15,039 bases of DNA from CAG-273 sp964618105 (GCA_964618105.1 CAZUAJ010000021.1:1-15039), one strand, 5' to 3'. Numbered from the stretch's first letter, positions 6,742 to 14,735 are shown. Made by a program: numbers and translations. The notes: a model not told the origin generated them from the sequence alone.

Positions 6742-6918
6742 TTATTCTTCGCTTTTTTCTGGTGCTCCAACTGGGCAAATTCCCTCACATGTTCCACATG
6801 ATATACACATATCTTTGTTTATTACATATTTATCATCGCCTTGTGAAATGCAAGACACTGGACAACTTGCTGCACATGCACCACAGCTAATACATTTATC
6901 TGTAATTTTATATGCCAT
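6742..6918 (-). CDS. 2[4Fe-4S] clostridial-type ferredoxin
   Basis: A 58-aa small acidic ferredoxin of the Clostridium pasteurianum type. Two classical motifs are complete: C9, C12, C15, C19 followed by Pro, and C38, C41, C44, C48 followed by Pro. An additional Cys is at position 23. The start ATG at 6918 follows AAAGGTGG (complement of 6927-6934) at good spacing, and the stop is at 6742-6744. It is a soluble one-electron carrier, and the natural acceptor candidate for the por operon product encoded nearby. It lies 77 bp after ricT with no clear terminator or strong promoter between, so it may be the last gene of the walR operon. It is too short for many gene finders. Confidence 0.93.
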   Translation of the reverse strand: MAYKITDKCISCGACAASCPVSCISQGDDKYVINKDMCISCGTCEGICPVGAPEKSEE

Positions 6919-6995
6919 TTATTTCACCACCTTTCATCCTACATTTATTTTTAAATTTAGTATTTCGTTTATTATTTTTATGCTTATTTTTTTAA

Positions 6996-7916
6996 TTATA
7001 TATCCTTTTCTGTTTTATTTTGCATATCTAGCTTTTCCAATTTTTCTAGCTCTGCTAATTCTTTTTCATGTTCTTTTTCTTCTGGGTCTATTTCTTCTCT
7101 TCCAATATTTTTTATTATTTTAACTTCTGTTGCAGGATATCTTTTATAAAAAATGTCTTCACCATCTTTAAATTTTACTCGTATTATTTCCCTTAATGTT
7201 TGTATTGAATCTACTACTCCTTCCCCTTCTTCCGTTCTTACTATGGCTCCAATTTTAGGAAGTCTTTTTAATTTTTCTTCATAAGCATCCTGTTCATATT
7301 TCAAACAACACATTAGTCTTCCACAATTTCCTGATATTTTAGATGGGTTTAATGAAACATTTTGTTCTTTTGCCATTTTTATAGATACTGTTTCAAAGTT
7401 ATCCAAAAAAGTACAACAACAAAGTTCTCTACCACAAACTCCATTTCCACCTATTTTTCTAACTTCATCTCTTACACCAATTTGTCTTAATTCAATTCTC
7501 GTTCTAAAAATAGCGGCTAGGTCTTTTACTAGCTCTCTAAAATCTATTCTGTTATCTGCTGTAAAGAAAAATGTAATTTTGCTATTATCAAATTTATATT
7601 CAACTTCTGTTAAATTCATATCAAGTTTGTATTTTTTTATTTTTTGTTCTGCTATTTTAAATGCCTCTTTTTCTTTTTTTATATTTTCTTCATCATTTCT
7701 TATATCTATTCTTGTTGCTATTCTAACTATTTTTTTTAATGGAAATTTTAGGATTTCTTCATGAACAAATTTTACACCTGTAGTAACTTCTCCAATTTCT
7801 TGTCCTTGACTCGTTTCTACTATTACTTTTTGTCCTTTTTCTATACTTAGTTTTTCAGGATCAAAAAAATATACCTTTCCTGGCTTTCTAAACCTAACTC
7901 CTACTATTTTTTTCAA
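6996..7916 (-). CDS. ricT: RicT/YaaT-like PSP1-domain protein
   Basis: A 306-aa cytoplasmic protein matching the PSP1 C-terminal domain family, whose Bacillus member RicT (YaaT) works with RicA and RicF in an Fe-S complex that affects RNase Y-dependent mRNA maturation, sporulation and competence. The N-terminal GVRFRKPGKVYFFDP is characteristic. Two cysteine clusters, C161/C166/C167/C168 (GVCGRELCCC) and C198/C203/C204 (GNCGRLMCC), are the expected Fe-S ligands. The C-terminal 35 residues are a Glu/Lys-rich helix, probably variable. The start codon is TTG (complement of 7914-7916), overlapping the holB TGA, with GGGAGG 7 bases upstream; there is no ATG nearby that keeps the conserved N-terminus. 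The overlap shows translational coupling with holB, an arrangement also found in Bacillus. Confidence 0.92.
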   Translation of the reverse strand: MKKIVGVRFRKPGKVYFFDPEKLSIEKGQKVIVETSQGQEIGEVTTGVKFVHEEILKFPLKKIVRIATRIDIRNDEENIKKEKEAFKIAEQKIKKYKLDMNLTEVEYKFDNSKITFFFTADNRIDFRELVKDLAAIFRTRIELRQIGVRDEVRKIGGNGVCGRELCCCTFLDNFETVSIKMAKEQNVSLNPSKISGNCGRLMCCLKYEQDAYEEKLKRLPKIGAIVRTEEGEGVVDSIQTLREIIRVKFKDGEDIFYKRYPATEVKIIKNIGREEIDPEEKEHEKELAELEKLEKLDMQNKTEKDI

Positions 7917-8818
7917 TTAACTTCCTCCCATAATTTTAGTAATAAGTTATCAATTGACATATCATAATTAGCATTCGCTAATATTCTTTGTTTTGTTTGT
8001 TCTATTATATGTATTCCATTTATATAATTGGTTTTATTTTTATTTTTTATCAAATTATATATAACAATTTCCATATAATTTAGTAAGTCAATAACATCTT
8101 CTTTTGCTGAATAAAGCACTTCTGCTTTTTTCCAAATTTGTGTTATATTTTGTTTTTCCAATATGTTAATTAATTCTTCTATTTGAATATATTGCTCTTT
8201 TAAATCATTTATTTTTAGAGCTTTTCCTATACTTCCTTCACAATGTTTTAACATGTTTTCTGTAATATTGGCGTCTATTCCATTTTGTTTTAAATAATTT
8301 ATTATTTTTTCTTCTGGTATAGGTTCAAAATGTAATTTCATGCACCTTGATTTTATAGTTGTTAGTATTTTGCTTTCATTTGATGTTGTTAAAATAATAA
8401 CTGCATATTCTGGTGGTTCTTCTAATGTTTTTAATAAACTGTTTGCTGCTTCTCTTGTCATTGTTTCTGCTTGTAATATTAAGTATACTTTTTTACTTGA
8501 TGTTACTGGCTTTTCTTGTACTTTTTCTTGCATAAATCTTACTTGTTCTATTTTTATAGTTTTTCCGTCTTCAGGAATAATTTGTACAAAATCCGGGTGG
8601 CTTTCGCCATTAAATTCCATGCATGATTTACAGTTATTGCATGGTTTTTTATTTTGATTAATACATAACATCATTTTAGCAAATTCCTTTGCAAATGATG
8701 TTTTTCCTATTCCTTCTTTTCCAACAAACATGTAACTATGTAAAACATTATTATTTTTTACAGCTGTTTCAAGTATTTGTTTTAATTTTTCATTTCCTAT
8801 TAAATTTTCAAAGGACAT
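7913..8818 (-). CDS. holB: DNA polymerase III delta' subunit (clamp loader)
   Basis: A 301-aa AAA+ protein, the delta' subunit of the replicative clamp loader that opens and places the beta sliding clamp. Visible parts: Walker A GKEGIGKT (33-40), a four-Cys zinc module C52, C60, C63, C66, the LLKTLEEPP segment (128-136), sensor 1 TTSNE (144-148) and the SRC motif (157-159). The Walker B position reads LILQAETMT (113-121) without the paired acidic residues, so it should not hydrolyse ATP, as usual for delta' subunits. The start is ATG 8818 with AAGGGAA upstream. It lies 54 bp after lepB and overlaps ricT by 4 bases. Length and motifs are normal. Confidence 0.94.
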   Translation of the reverse strand: MSFENLIGNEKLKQILETAVKNNNVLHSYMFVGKEGIGKTSFAKEFAKMMLCINQNKKPCNNCKSCMEFNGESHPDFVQIIPEDGKTIKIEQVRFMQEKVQEKPVTSSKKVYLILQAETMTREAANSLLKTLEEPPEYAVIILTTSNESKILTTIKSRCMKLHFEPIPEEKIINYLKQNGIDANITENMLKHCEGSIGKALKINDLKEQYIQIEELINILEKQNITQIWKKAEVLYSAKEDVIDLLNYMEIVIYNLIKNKNKTNYINGIHIIEQTKQRILANANYDMSIDNLLLKLWEEVN

Positions 8819-8872
8819 TTTACGTTCCCTTCTTTTTTTATATTTATAGCTTACTTTTATTAAATAATTTTT

Positions 8873-9538
8873 CTATACTTTTCCAAATAAATTTAGTGGC
8901 CAAAATCTAATCCAAACTTTACTTTCTACTTTTTCTATTGGAATACATCCAAATGCTCTACAATCGGTTGACTGACTTCTATTATCTCCCATTGCAAAAA
9001 TATAGCCTTCTGGTACGGTAAATTCCGAAAAATAATTATAATTAGCATAATTTGTTTCATAACTTGCTTGAGTTGTTACTCCTGGTTGCAAATATGATTC
9101 TTCTAGTTCTTCACCATTTATATATACTTTACCATTTTCAATTTTAACATGTTCTCCAGGCAATGCAATTACTCTTTTTATATAGCTTTCTTTTCCTATT
9201 TCTAATACATAATATATAAATTTTCCCCACCAAGTTTTTGGTTCTTTTTCATATTTAGCAATAGGATTTTGTAAATCAACTTCTTCTGAACTACTGTAAC
9301 TAACCTTTGATGGTGCTTCAAAAGTAATTATCTCTCCCCTTTGTGGCATTTCATTTATTGTTCTCATCCACCTATTTAAAATTAGTCTTTGTCCTGATTG
9401 TAGGGTTGGTTTCATCGAAACTTGACTTACAATAGTTGGTGTTCCAACAAAATATTTTATAACTATTGCTAAAGCAAAAGCAATTACAATACAAAAAATC
9501 CATTCTAATATATTACGCAATTTATCACTAATAATCAT
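8873..9538 (-). CDS. lepB: Signal peptidase I
   Basis: A 221-aa membrane serine protease of the S26 family that removes Sec signal peptides on the outer face of the membrane. One N-terminal helix (about 12-31) anchors it. Catalytic Ser41 lies in SMKPTL and general base Lys121 in YIKRVIALPGE; the conserved GDNRSQSTDCRAFG box (184-197) follows, with Cys in place of the common Ser after Asp192. A roughly 20-residue linker rich in Ser/Glu (82-100) lies between the catalytic boxes. The start is ATG 9538, 20 bp after the walK stop, so it is very likely cotranscribed with the two-component system. Its likely clients include the VWA protein of this window. Confidence 0.95.
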   Translation of the reverse strand: MIISDKLRNILEWIFCIVIAFALAIVIKYFVGTPTIVSQVSMKPTLQSGQRLILNRWMRTINEMPQRGEIITFEAPSKVSYSSSEEVDLQNPIAKYEKEPKTWWGKFIYYVLEIGKESYIKRVIALPGEHVKIENGKVYINGEELEESYLQPGVTTQASYETNYANYNYFSEFTVPEGYIFAMGDNRSQSTDCRAFGCIPIEKVESKVWIRFWPLNLFGKV

Positions 9539-9558
9539 TATGCAATTAAACCTTCTTT

Positions 9559-11001
9559 CTATTTTTTATATACTGGTATTCTTATTACAACTTCAGTACC
9601 TTTTTCAACTTCACTTTTAATGTCAATACTTCCATTGTTTTGTTCTATTATTTCTTTTGCAATTGGAAGTCCTAGTCCAGTTCCACCAAGTTCTCTAGAT
9701 CTTGCTTTATCTACTCTATAAAATCTTTCAAATATTCTAGGTAAATCATTTTCTGGTATTCCCATTCCATTATCAATTACTTTTATATATGCATCATTAT
9801 ATACAAATCCAACATATACTTTAATTGTTCCATTTTCTTGAGTGTATTTTATAGCATTTGAAATTATATTTAATATTACTCTTTCAATTCCATATTTGTC
9901 TGCATTTACTGGAGGAACATTAGCTGTTACAAAACATTCTACACTATGATTTTTCTTTTCAATTTCAAATTTTAGTCTGTCTATGCAATTTTTGGTTATT
10001 TCTCCCAAGTCAAATACAGCTTCTTCTTTTGTAATTTTTTTATTATCATATCTAGAAAGTACTAATAAATCTGTAACCAACCTTGCCATTCTTCTTGCTT
10101 CTGCACTAATAACTGTTAAGAACTTTGTTTGCATTTCTTTATCATATTCACTTTCTAGTAATGTATCTGCATACCCCATTATAGATGTAATAGGTGTTTT
10201 TAATTCATGAGATACATCTGCAACAAATTCTTTTCTCATATTGTCTAATTTTACATGTTCTGTAATATCTTGTATTACTACTATTACTCCATCAGGCTTG
10301 TTGTTTTCGTCTTGAAATGGTGCAAATAAAAGATTTATGTATTTTTCGCCTATATTTATTCTTTGTTCTGATGAAGTCCAATTTTCTAAATATACTATTT
10401 TTTCTAAATTTATATCTGTTTTAAAATTTTCAAATATACTGTCAAATGTGTTCTTTTCTTTACTTAATTGTAACAATTCAATAGCAGCTGGATTATTATA
10501 TATAGTTTTTCCATTCATATCAAATGCAATAATTCCATCTGTCATATATAGCAAAATTGTTTCAATTTGCTTTTTTTGTTTAGCTACTTCATTCAAGTTT
10601 TGTTTTAGTTCTTTAGTCATAATGTTAAAAGCATTAGATAGTTCTTGTATTTGTGTTTGTTTTTTATCTATTTTGTTAAATTCTACTTCTTCTCCTTTTG
10701 CAACTCTTTCCGCATTTTTAATCAAGCCATTTATTGGTTTTACAACTGTTTTGTAAATAAAATAACCAACAAATAAAGTGATTAATACAAAAAACACTAT
10801 TGCAATACTCATAATTATTTCTGCTTGTAAAATTTTTTCTGTTATTATTATTTCAAGTCCTTGTGAGCTTATTTCTTTTCCAAGCATTTCTGTTTGCATT
10901 TGTTTTAATCCAACTATATAAAATGTAGATAATCCACCTATTATAATTATTCCTATTGCAAAAAAAATTAATATAATTTTCGTTTGTATACTTTTTATCA
11001 T
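9559..11001 (-). CDS. walK: WalK/VicK-type sensor histidine kinase
   Basis: A 480-aa membrane sensor kinase. Two helices (about 9-30 and 62-83) enclose an extracytoplasmic loop of only about 30 residues. Then come HAMP (84-137), PAS (about 145-250), HisKA with phosphoacceptor His265 in FVADVSHELKTP, and HATPase: N box around N378/N382, G1 DNGMGIP (410-416), F box FERFYR (424-429) and G2 GGTGLGLP (439-446). The layout matches WalK/VicK and PhoR/ResE; the WalR partner directly upstream favours WalK. The short loop contrasts with the large extracytoplasmic sensor of Bacillus WalK, so sensing may occur at the membrane or in the cytoplasmic PAS domain. The ribosome site AAGGGA is about 12 bases from the ATG, which is long. 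No walH/walI genes follow; lepB does. Confidence 0.88.
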   Translation of the reverse strand: MIKSIQTKIILIFFAIGIIIIGGLSTFYIVGLKQMQTEMLGKEISSQGLEIIITEKILQAEIIMSIAIVFFVLITLFVGYFIYKTVVKPINGLIKNAERVAKGEEVEFNKIDKKQTQIQELSNAFNIMTKELKQNLNEVAKQKKQIETILLYMTDGIIAFDMNGKTIYNNPAAIELLQLSKEKNTFDSIFENFKTDINLEKIVYLENWTSSEQRINIGEKYINLLFAPFQDENNKPDGVIVVIQDITEHVKLDNMRKEFVADVSHELKTPITSIMGYADTLLESEYDKEMQTKFLTVISAEARRMARLVTDLLVLSRYDNKKITKEEAVFDLGEITKNCIDRLKFEIEKKNHSVECFVTANVPPVNADKYGIERVILNIISNAIKYTQENGTIKVYVGFVYNDAYIKVIDNGMGIPENDLPRIFERFYRVDKARSRELGGTGLGLPIAKEIIEQNNGSIDIKSEVEKGTEVVIRIPVYKK

Positions 11002-11024
11002 TTTAAGAGTTTTCCCTTCTTGAA

Positions 11025-11816
11025 TTAATTAGATGCTAAGTAATACCCAACTCCCCTTTTAGTAATTAAAATTTTTGGAGCAGATGTATCTTTTTCAATT
11101 TTTTCTCTAATTCTTCTTACTGTAACGTCTACAGTTCTAATATCTCCATAATATTCATACCCCCAAACTTTTTCAAGCAAAGTTTCTCTTGTTACTACTT
11201 GACCTGGCTGATTTGCTAAATATTTTAATACTTCAAATTCTCTTAAAGTTAAATCTATTACCTTTTCTCTAACTTTTACTTCAAATTTTTCTATATTTAT
11301 GCTTAAGTCACCTACATTTATTAATACATTTTCTTTTTTGTTTTCTTCATCATTCTCTAAATGTTGTACTTTAATTTCTGCTTTTCTTAAATTTGCTTTA
11401 ACTCTTGCCATTAGTTCTCTAACACTAAATGGTTTTGTTATATAATCGTCTGCTCCTAATTCTAATCCTAAAATTTTATCAATTTCTTCATCTTTTGCAG
11501 ATAATATTAGAATAGGAATATTTAAAGTATGTCTTAATTTTTTGCATACAGTTAAACCATCTACTTTTGGAAGCATAATATCTAGTAGTATTAAATCTGG
11601 CTTTTGTTCTGTTGCAATTTTTATTGCTTGTTCTCCATCATTTGCTTCTAATGTTGCATATCCTTCTTTTTGTAAATTGTATGTTAAGATATCTACTATT
11701 GGTTTTTCGTCATCTACAACAAGAATTGTTTTTTTATTATTTTCTCCGTTATTTAATTTTATTTGTTTTTCTTCTAAACTAAATTCATCATAAAAATTTT
11801 CTTTTTTCTTTTCCAC
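11025..11816 (-). CDS. walR: WalR-type response regulator (OmpR family)
   Basis: A 263-aa transcription factor, partner of the kinase encoded 23 bp downstream. The receiver domain (30-145) has the acidic pair D35/D36, phosphoacceptor D79 in LLDIMLP, S106 and K128 (TKPFS). The winged-helix DNA-binding domain (165-262) contains LREFEVLKYLA, VWGYEYYGDIRTVDVTVRRIREKIE and RGVGYYL, close to Bacillus WalR as I remember it. The start codon is GTG (complement of 11814-11816) with AAAGGTGGG at 7-base spacing. This gives an unusual charged N-terminal extension of about 28 residues before the normal receiver start; a start nearer residue 28 has no ATG and no ribosome site. WalR regulates cell-wall hydrolases in Firmicutes. 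It is the first gene of the operon and probably autoregulated. Confidence 0.9.
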   Translation of the reverse strand: MEKKKENFYDEFSLEEKQIKLNNGENNKKTILVVDDEKPIVDILTYNLQKEGYATLEANDGEQAIKIATEQKPDLILLDIMLPKVDGLTVCKKLRHTLNIPILILSAKDEEIDKILGLELGADDYITKPFSVRELMARVKANLRKAEIKVQHLENDEENKKENVLINVGDLSINIEKFEVKVREKVIDLTLREFEVLKYLANQPGQVVTRETLLEKVWGYEYYGDIRTVDVTVRRIREKIEKDTSAPKILITKRGVGYYLASN

Positions 11817-11864
11817 AAAAAGCCCACCTTTCTTAACACTAAGACTTATAACTTTGATACTATA

Positions 11865-11893
11865 TTTATATCATATTAACAAATTTTGTACAA
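11865..11893 (-). promoter_or_regulatory. Promoter of the walR operon
   Basis: On the minus strand: TTGTAC (complement of 11888-11893), a 17-bp spacer and TATAAA (complement of 11865-11870), with TGA directly before the -10 as extended element. The leader is about 40 nt to the GTG start. Confidence 0.7.
11876..11892 (-). promoter_or_regulatory. Candidate WalR box in the walR promoter
   Basis: TGTACA, 5 bp, TGTTAA on the minus strand, compared with the WalR consensus TGTWAH-N5-TGTWAH: correct spacing and one mismatch (C at position 5 of the first half). It overlaps the -35 and spacer, a position suited to repression or modulation. Autoregulation is inference. Confidence 0.45.
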
Positions 11894-11945
11894 GTTTTTT
11901 TAAATAATTTGTCATATTTTTGAAATAGTTTTGTAATATTTTTGC

Positions 11946-11980
11946 AAAAAGAAATTGCAGCTTCGAAAAGTTGCAATTTC
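11946..11980 (-). terminator. Terminator of the small membrane protein gene
   Basis: On the minus strand GAAATTGCA pairs with TGCAATTTC, then after one A-C mismatch CTT pairs with AAG around a TTCG tetraloop; TTTCTTTTT follows. It starts 9 bases after the stop codon at 11990 and separates this gene from the walR promoter. Confidence 0.85.
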
Positions 11981-11989
11981 TCAAGCTAT

Positions 11990-12388
11990 TCAATTAGAAT
12001 TTCTTCTTCTCTGTTTGTAGGCTCTACGTCTAGCTTTTCCAATTTGAGTTGCGATAACAAATGCCCACATATAAAAGAGTGCCGGAAAGCTTGCTACTGC
12101 AATAATAAGAATTATCATTTTTGCCAAGGTATTTTGGTTTGCAAAGAAGTGAATTACAATATCATCGCTGTCATAAATTTTTTGCCGTTCTTTAAAATAG
12201 TGTTCTACATCTTTAGTCATTGCATCGGTTTTTCTTGTCTGTTCATTGTAAAACTGGATGTTGTCATTTAATACCAACAATTTTCCGGATGTGGAAATAA
12301 CTTTGCATGCTGCAAAAACTACAGTAAGAGTTCCTACAACAAGGATAAAGAGAACCAAAATTTTTGCCATGTTGAACTTCTTTTTCAT
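11990..12388 (-). CDS. Small two-helix membrane protein of unknown function
   Basis: 132 aa, not recognised. Residues 1-9 are basic, 9-29 hydrophobic, 30-88 a polar loop with many Asp/Glu/Lys, 89-116 a second hydrophobic helix, and 118-132 a very basic tail (KARRR, KQRRR). Predicted topology is both ends inside with a loop of about 55 residues outside. A Cys at 28 after FAA is a weak lipobox (Phe at -3), so a lipoprotein is possible but not favoured. AGAGG lies 9 bases before the ATG. It has its own promoter and terminator, so it is a single-gene unit. By eye its base composition is richer in G and C than the neighbouring genes, which may mean a different origin. Confidence 0.75.
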   Translation of the reverse strand: MKKKFNMAKILVLFILVVGTLTVVFAACKVISTSGKLLVLNDNIQFYNEQTRKTDAMTKDVEHYFKERQKIYDSDDIVIHFFANQNTLAKMIILIIAVASFPALFYMWAFVIATQIGKARRRAYKQRRRNSN

Positions 12389-12445
12389 AATGTAAAACCT
12401 CTCTTTTTTAATAAATAAATTAGTTACTTGAACTTAATTATAATT

Positions 12446-12474
12446 ATTATACCACATTTTTGTTCGCAAGGCAA
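12446..12474 (-). promoter_or_regulatory. Promoter of the small membrane protein gene
   Basis: On the minus strand: TTGCCT (complement of 12469-12474), 17 bp, perfect TATAAT (complement of 12446-12451) with TGG directly before it. It starts only a few bases after the end of the GH94 fragment. Confidence 0.75.
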
Positions 12475-12480
12475 ATTGGT

Positions 12481-12975
12481 TTACATAACAATTTCTATGT
12501 TATATACTCCCCCATTAGTATTTAACTGTATTTTTTGTTCTTTAATTTCTTCTCCATTTAATTTAAAACTTTGAACTGTATTGCACTTATTATTTGGATT
12601 GCTTACATAAATATTATATATAGATTTTCCATATTTGTATTTTAAACTATATTCTTTCCAATCATTTGGAATACATGGTTTAATACTTAGATATCCATTT
12701 TCAATTTGTAAACCAAGTATATATTTTATGCCCGCTTCATACATCCAACTGCTTGAACCTGTATACCAAGTCCAACCACCTCTACCTGCTAAGTTTTTTT
12801 GAGTGTATACATCTGCACTAATTACATAAGGCTCTACTTTGTATTTATTTGCTGCTTCTTTGGTTCTACTATGCTCAATTGGATTTATCATTCTATAGTA
12901 TTCTGCAGCTTTATCACCAAAACCTAGTATACTAAATGCAATAATTGCCCAAATTGCCCCATGTGTGTATTGTTG
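12481..12975 (-). pseudogene. GH94-family (glycosyltransferase 36) phosphorylase/glucan synthase, C-terminal fragment
   Basis: An in-frame fragment of 164 codons ending at TAA 12481-12483. It begins at the junction with the recombinase gene as Q-Q-Y-T-H-G-A-I-W-A and runs on through ILGFGDKAAEYYRMINPIEH, VEPYVISADVYT, GRGGWTWYTGSSSWMY and CIPNDW, the conserved C-terminal catalytic loop and beta domain of GH94 enzymes. These act on beta-1,2-, beta-1,3- or beta-1,4-linked glucans by phosphorolysis, or in cyclic beta-1,2-glucan synthesis. The ATG at 12891 is an internal Met, not a start. An in-frame TAA, the recombinase stop, lies immediately upstream. The N-terminal hundreds of residues are absent here and should lie beyond the mobile element. 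By itself the fragment cannot be active. Confidence 0.88.
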
Positions 12976-14604
12976 TTATGAACATTTTCTCTCATATTCC
13001 TTTTTAGCAACACTAAAATTATTTTTTAATTCTTGTAGTGGTTTAAAGTTGAAATATATATCAACTTGTTTATCACTATGAATTTCTATTTTTTCAATAA
13101 ACTCTCTAATTATTTCTTTGGTAGGTTTTTCCATATTCAAAAATTCATCTACTAAATTATTTAATCTATTTTCATCTTTTGTATTATTACATTCTCCAGA
13201 TAGTTCTTGCTCAAGTTCTTTAATGTTTTGTTCATATCCTTTTACAATTTCTTTTATTCGATTAGCATTTTTCATATATTCTTCAAGTGTTATAATTCCT
13301 GCCAATCTGTCATCATACAGTACTTCAAGTTTTCTAGTTTCTTTTTCAATTGTCTCTTTAAAAGAATCTATCTGTTTTTTTATATCAAATTGTTTTGCTT
13401 GTTTTGTTTTAGTTTGTTTTGCAATTTCTTCTAGTTTCTTTTTGTTTGTATATTCTTTGCAAACTTCTTTTAAGACTTCTAGCATTTGTTCTTCAAAAAC
13501 TTGATAATTAAAATTATGTGGAGAACATACATCAAATTTTCCATATCTGCCATACCTTTGACATCTTCCATAAATATTGCCATTTTTATCTGGACTTCTT
13601 ATTCCAATATATCCTTTGCACTCGCCACATCGAAGTAAGCCTTTGAATAAGTAATCATTCTGTACTACTCTTGAGCCTTTAGTTGCTTGAATTACTTTTT
13701 TTGCTCTTTTAAAATCTTCTTTACTTATTATTGCTTCGTGCATATTTTCTACCTTAACCCAATCTTCCTCTGGTAAATTTATAAACTTTTTGGATTTAAA
13801 ACTTACCTTTTTTCTTTTTCCTTGTATTACTGTTCCTGTATAAATTTCGTTTGAAAGAATAAATCTTACAGTAGATTGTTGCCACAATCCATAAGTTAGA
13901 GATTTTGCTCCTCTTTTCCTTTTGTTATAATCTGATGGAATTGGAATTTTCTTTTTGCTCAAATAATCTGCTATTTGCATTGTACCAAAGCCTTCTAAAT
14001 ATTTTTGATATATTAGTTTAACAACATTTGCTGCCTCTTCATCTATTATTAAATGGTATTTATTTTCTGGATCTTTTTTATAGCCATAAGGTGCAGTTCC
14101 TAAATATTCTCCTAAATTTCTTTTTGATTGCAAGACACTATTTATTTTCTTTGATGTGTCTTTTGCATACATTTCATTTAATATTGACTTAAATGGTGCT
14201 ATATCATTATTTGATGTGTCATAAGCTGTATCTATATTATCTAAAATAGCTACAAACCTTACTTCGTGTTCTGGAAAATATGTTTCAATGTATAATCCTG
14301 ATTGCACATAATTTCTACCTAGCCTTGATAAGTCTTTGGTTACTACCATATTGATTTTACCTGCTTCAATATCTGCTATCATTCTATTAAATGCAGGTCT
14401 ATCAAAACTTGTACCACTTACACCATCATCAACATATTCTGATATAAAATTTAGCCTATTTTGTTTAATATACTGCATTAGTAAAGTTCTTTGGTTTCCA
14501 ATACTTTCGCTTTCTTGATATTTTTCTTTTTCTTCATCTTCTCTTGAAAGCCTTATATATATACCTACTCTATAATCAATATTATTCATTATTGTATAGC
14601 CCAC
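12976..14604 (-). CDS. Large serine recombinase (transposase/integrase of a mobile element)
   Basis: A 542-aa site-specific recombinase that cuts and rejoins DNA through a serine. Resolvase catalytic domain at about 10-160, with nucleophile Ser20 in YIRLS and the TKDLSRLGRN motif (89-98); Recombinase domain at about 165-300; zinc ribbon with C326, C329, C348, C360; a long Lys/Glu coiled coil at about 375-470; and a C-terminal IEIHSDKQVDIYFNF segment as in DUF4368 proteins. It resembles TnpX/TndX-type enzymes of clostridial integrative elements. The start is GTG at 14604 with GGGAGG 5 bases before it; the next in-frame ATG is too far from any ribosome site. Its TAA stop is exactly the border with the truncated GH94 gene, so the gene sits at one end of the element, as is common for this class. 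Confidence 0.93.
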   Translation of the reverse strand: MGYTIMNNIDYRVGIYIRLSREDEEKEKYQESESIGNQRTLLMQYIKQNRLNFISEYVDDGVSGTSFDRPAFNRMIADIEAGKINMVVTKDLSRLGRNYVQSGLYIETYFPEHEVRFVAILDNIDTAYDTSNNDIAPFKSILNEMYAKDTSKKINSVLQSKRNLGEYLGTAPYGYKKDPENKYHLIIDEEAANVVKLIYQKYLEGFGTMQIADYLSKKKIPIPSDYNKRKRGAKSLTYGLWQQSTVRFILSNEIYTGTVIQGKRKKVSFKSKKFINLPEEDWVKVENMHEAIISKEDFKRAKKVIQATKGSRVVQNDYLFKGLLRCGECKGYIGIRSPDKNGNIYGRCQRYGRYGKFDVCSPHNFNYQVFEEQMLEVLKEVCKEYTNKKKLEEIAKQTKTKQAKQFDIKKQIDSFKETIEKETRKLEVLYDDRLAGIITLEEYMKNANRIKEIVKGYEQNIKELEQELSGECNNTKDENRLNNLVDEFLNMEKPTKEIIREFIEKIEIHSDKQVDIYFNFKPLQELKNNFSVAKKEYERKCS

Positions 14605-14664
14605 TGTTTCCTCCCTTCTAGCTAATTAAAGATAATGAGATAATATTGATACTCTTTTTAAATG

Positions 14665-14727
14665 TATACAACTTCACTCTCGTTCAGTTGCATAACTCAT
14701 CCGTAAAGTTCGTTTCCTCACTAACGG
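14665..14727 (-). promoter_or_regulatory. Structured leader RNA upstream of the recombinase gene
   Basis: Between the promoter and the recombinase lies a leader of about 125 nt whose core is clearly richer in GC (about 44 percent by my count over 64 bases) than its surroundings. Hairpin 1 (14701-14727): CCGT and AGT pair with ACT and ACGG across a small internal loop, with a GAGGAAACGA loop. Hairpin 2 (14665-14694): TATGCAACT pairs with AGTTGTATA (one G-U) around a GAACGAGAGTGA loop. No ORF fits it. A regulatory RNA or recombination-site role is inference. Confidence 0.5.
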
Positions 14728-14735
14728 CTGACTTA

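Noticed and set aside
6702..7123. Plus-strand ORFs of 62 and 102 aa
   Set aside because: They are antisense to the ferredoxin and the end of ricT and have hydrophobic compositions caused by reading AT-rich DNA in reverse.
12481..12891. 136-aa independent gene starting at ATG 12891
   Set aside because: The GH94 frame continues upstream to 12975 with conserved residues, so this ATG is an internal Met of a truncated gene.
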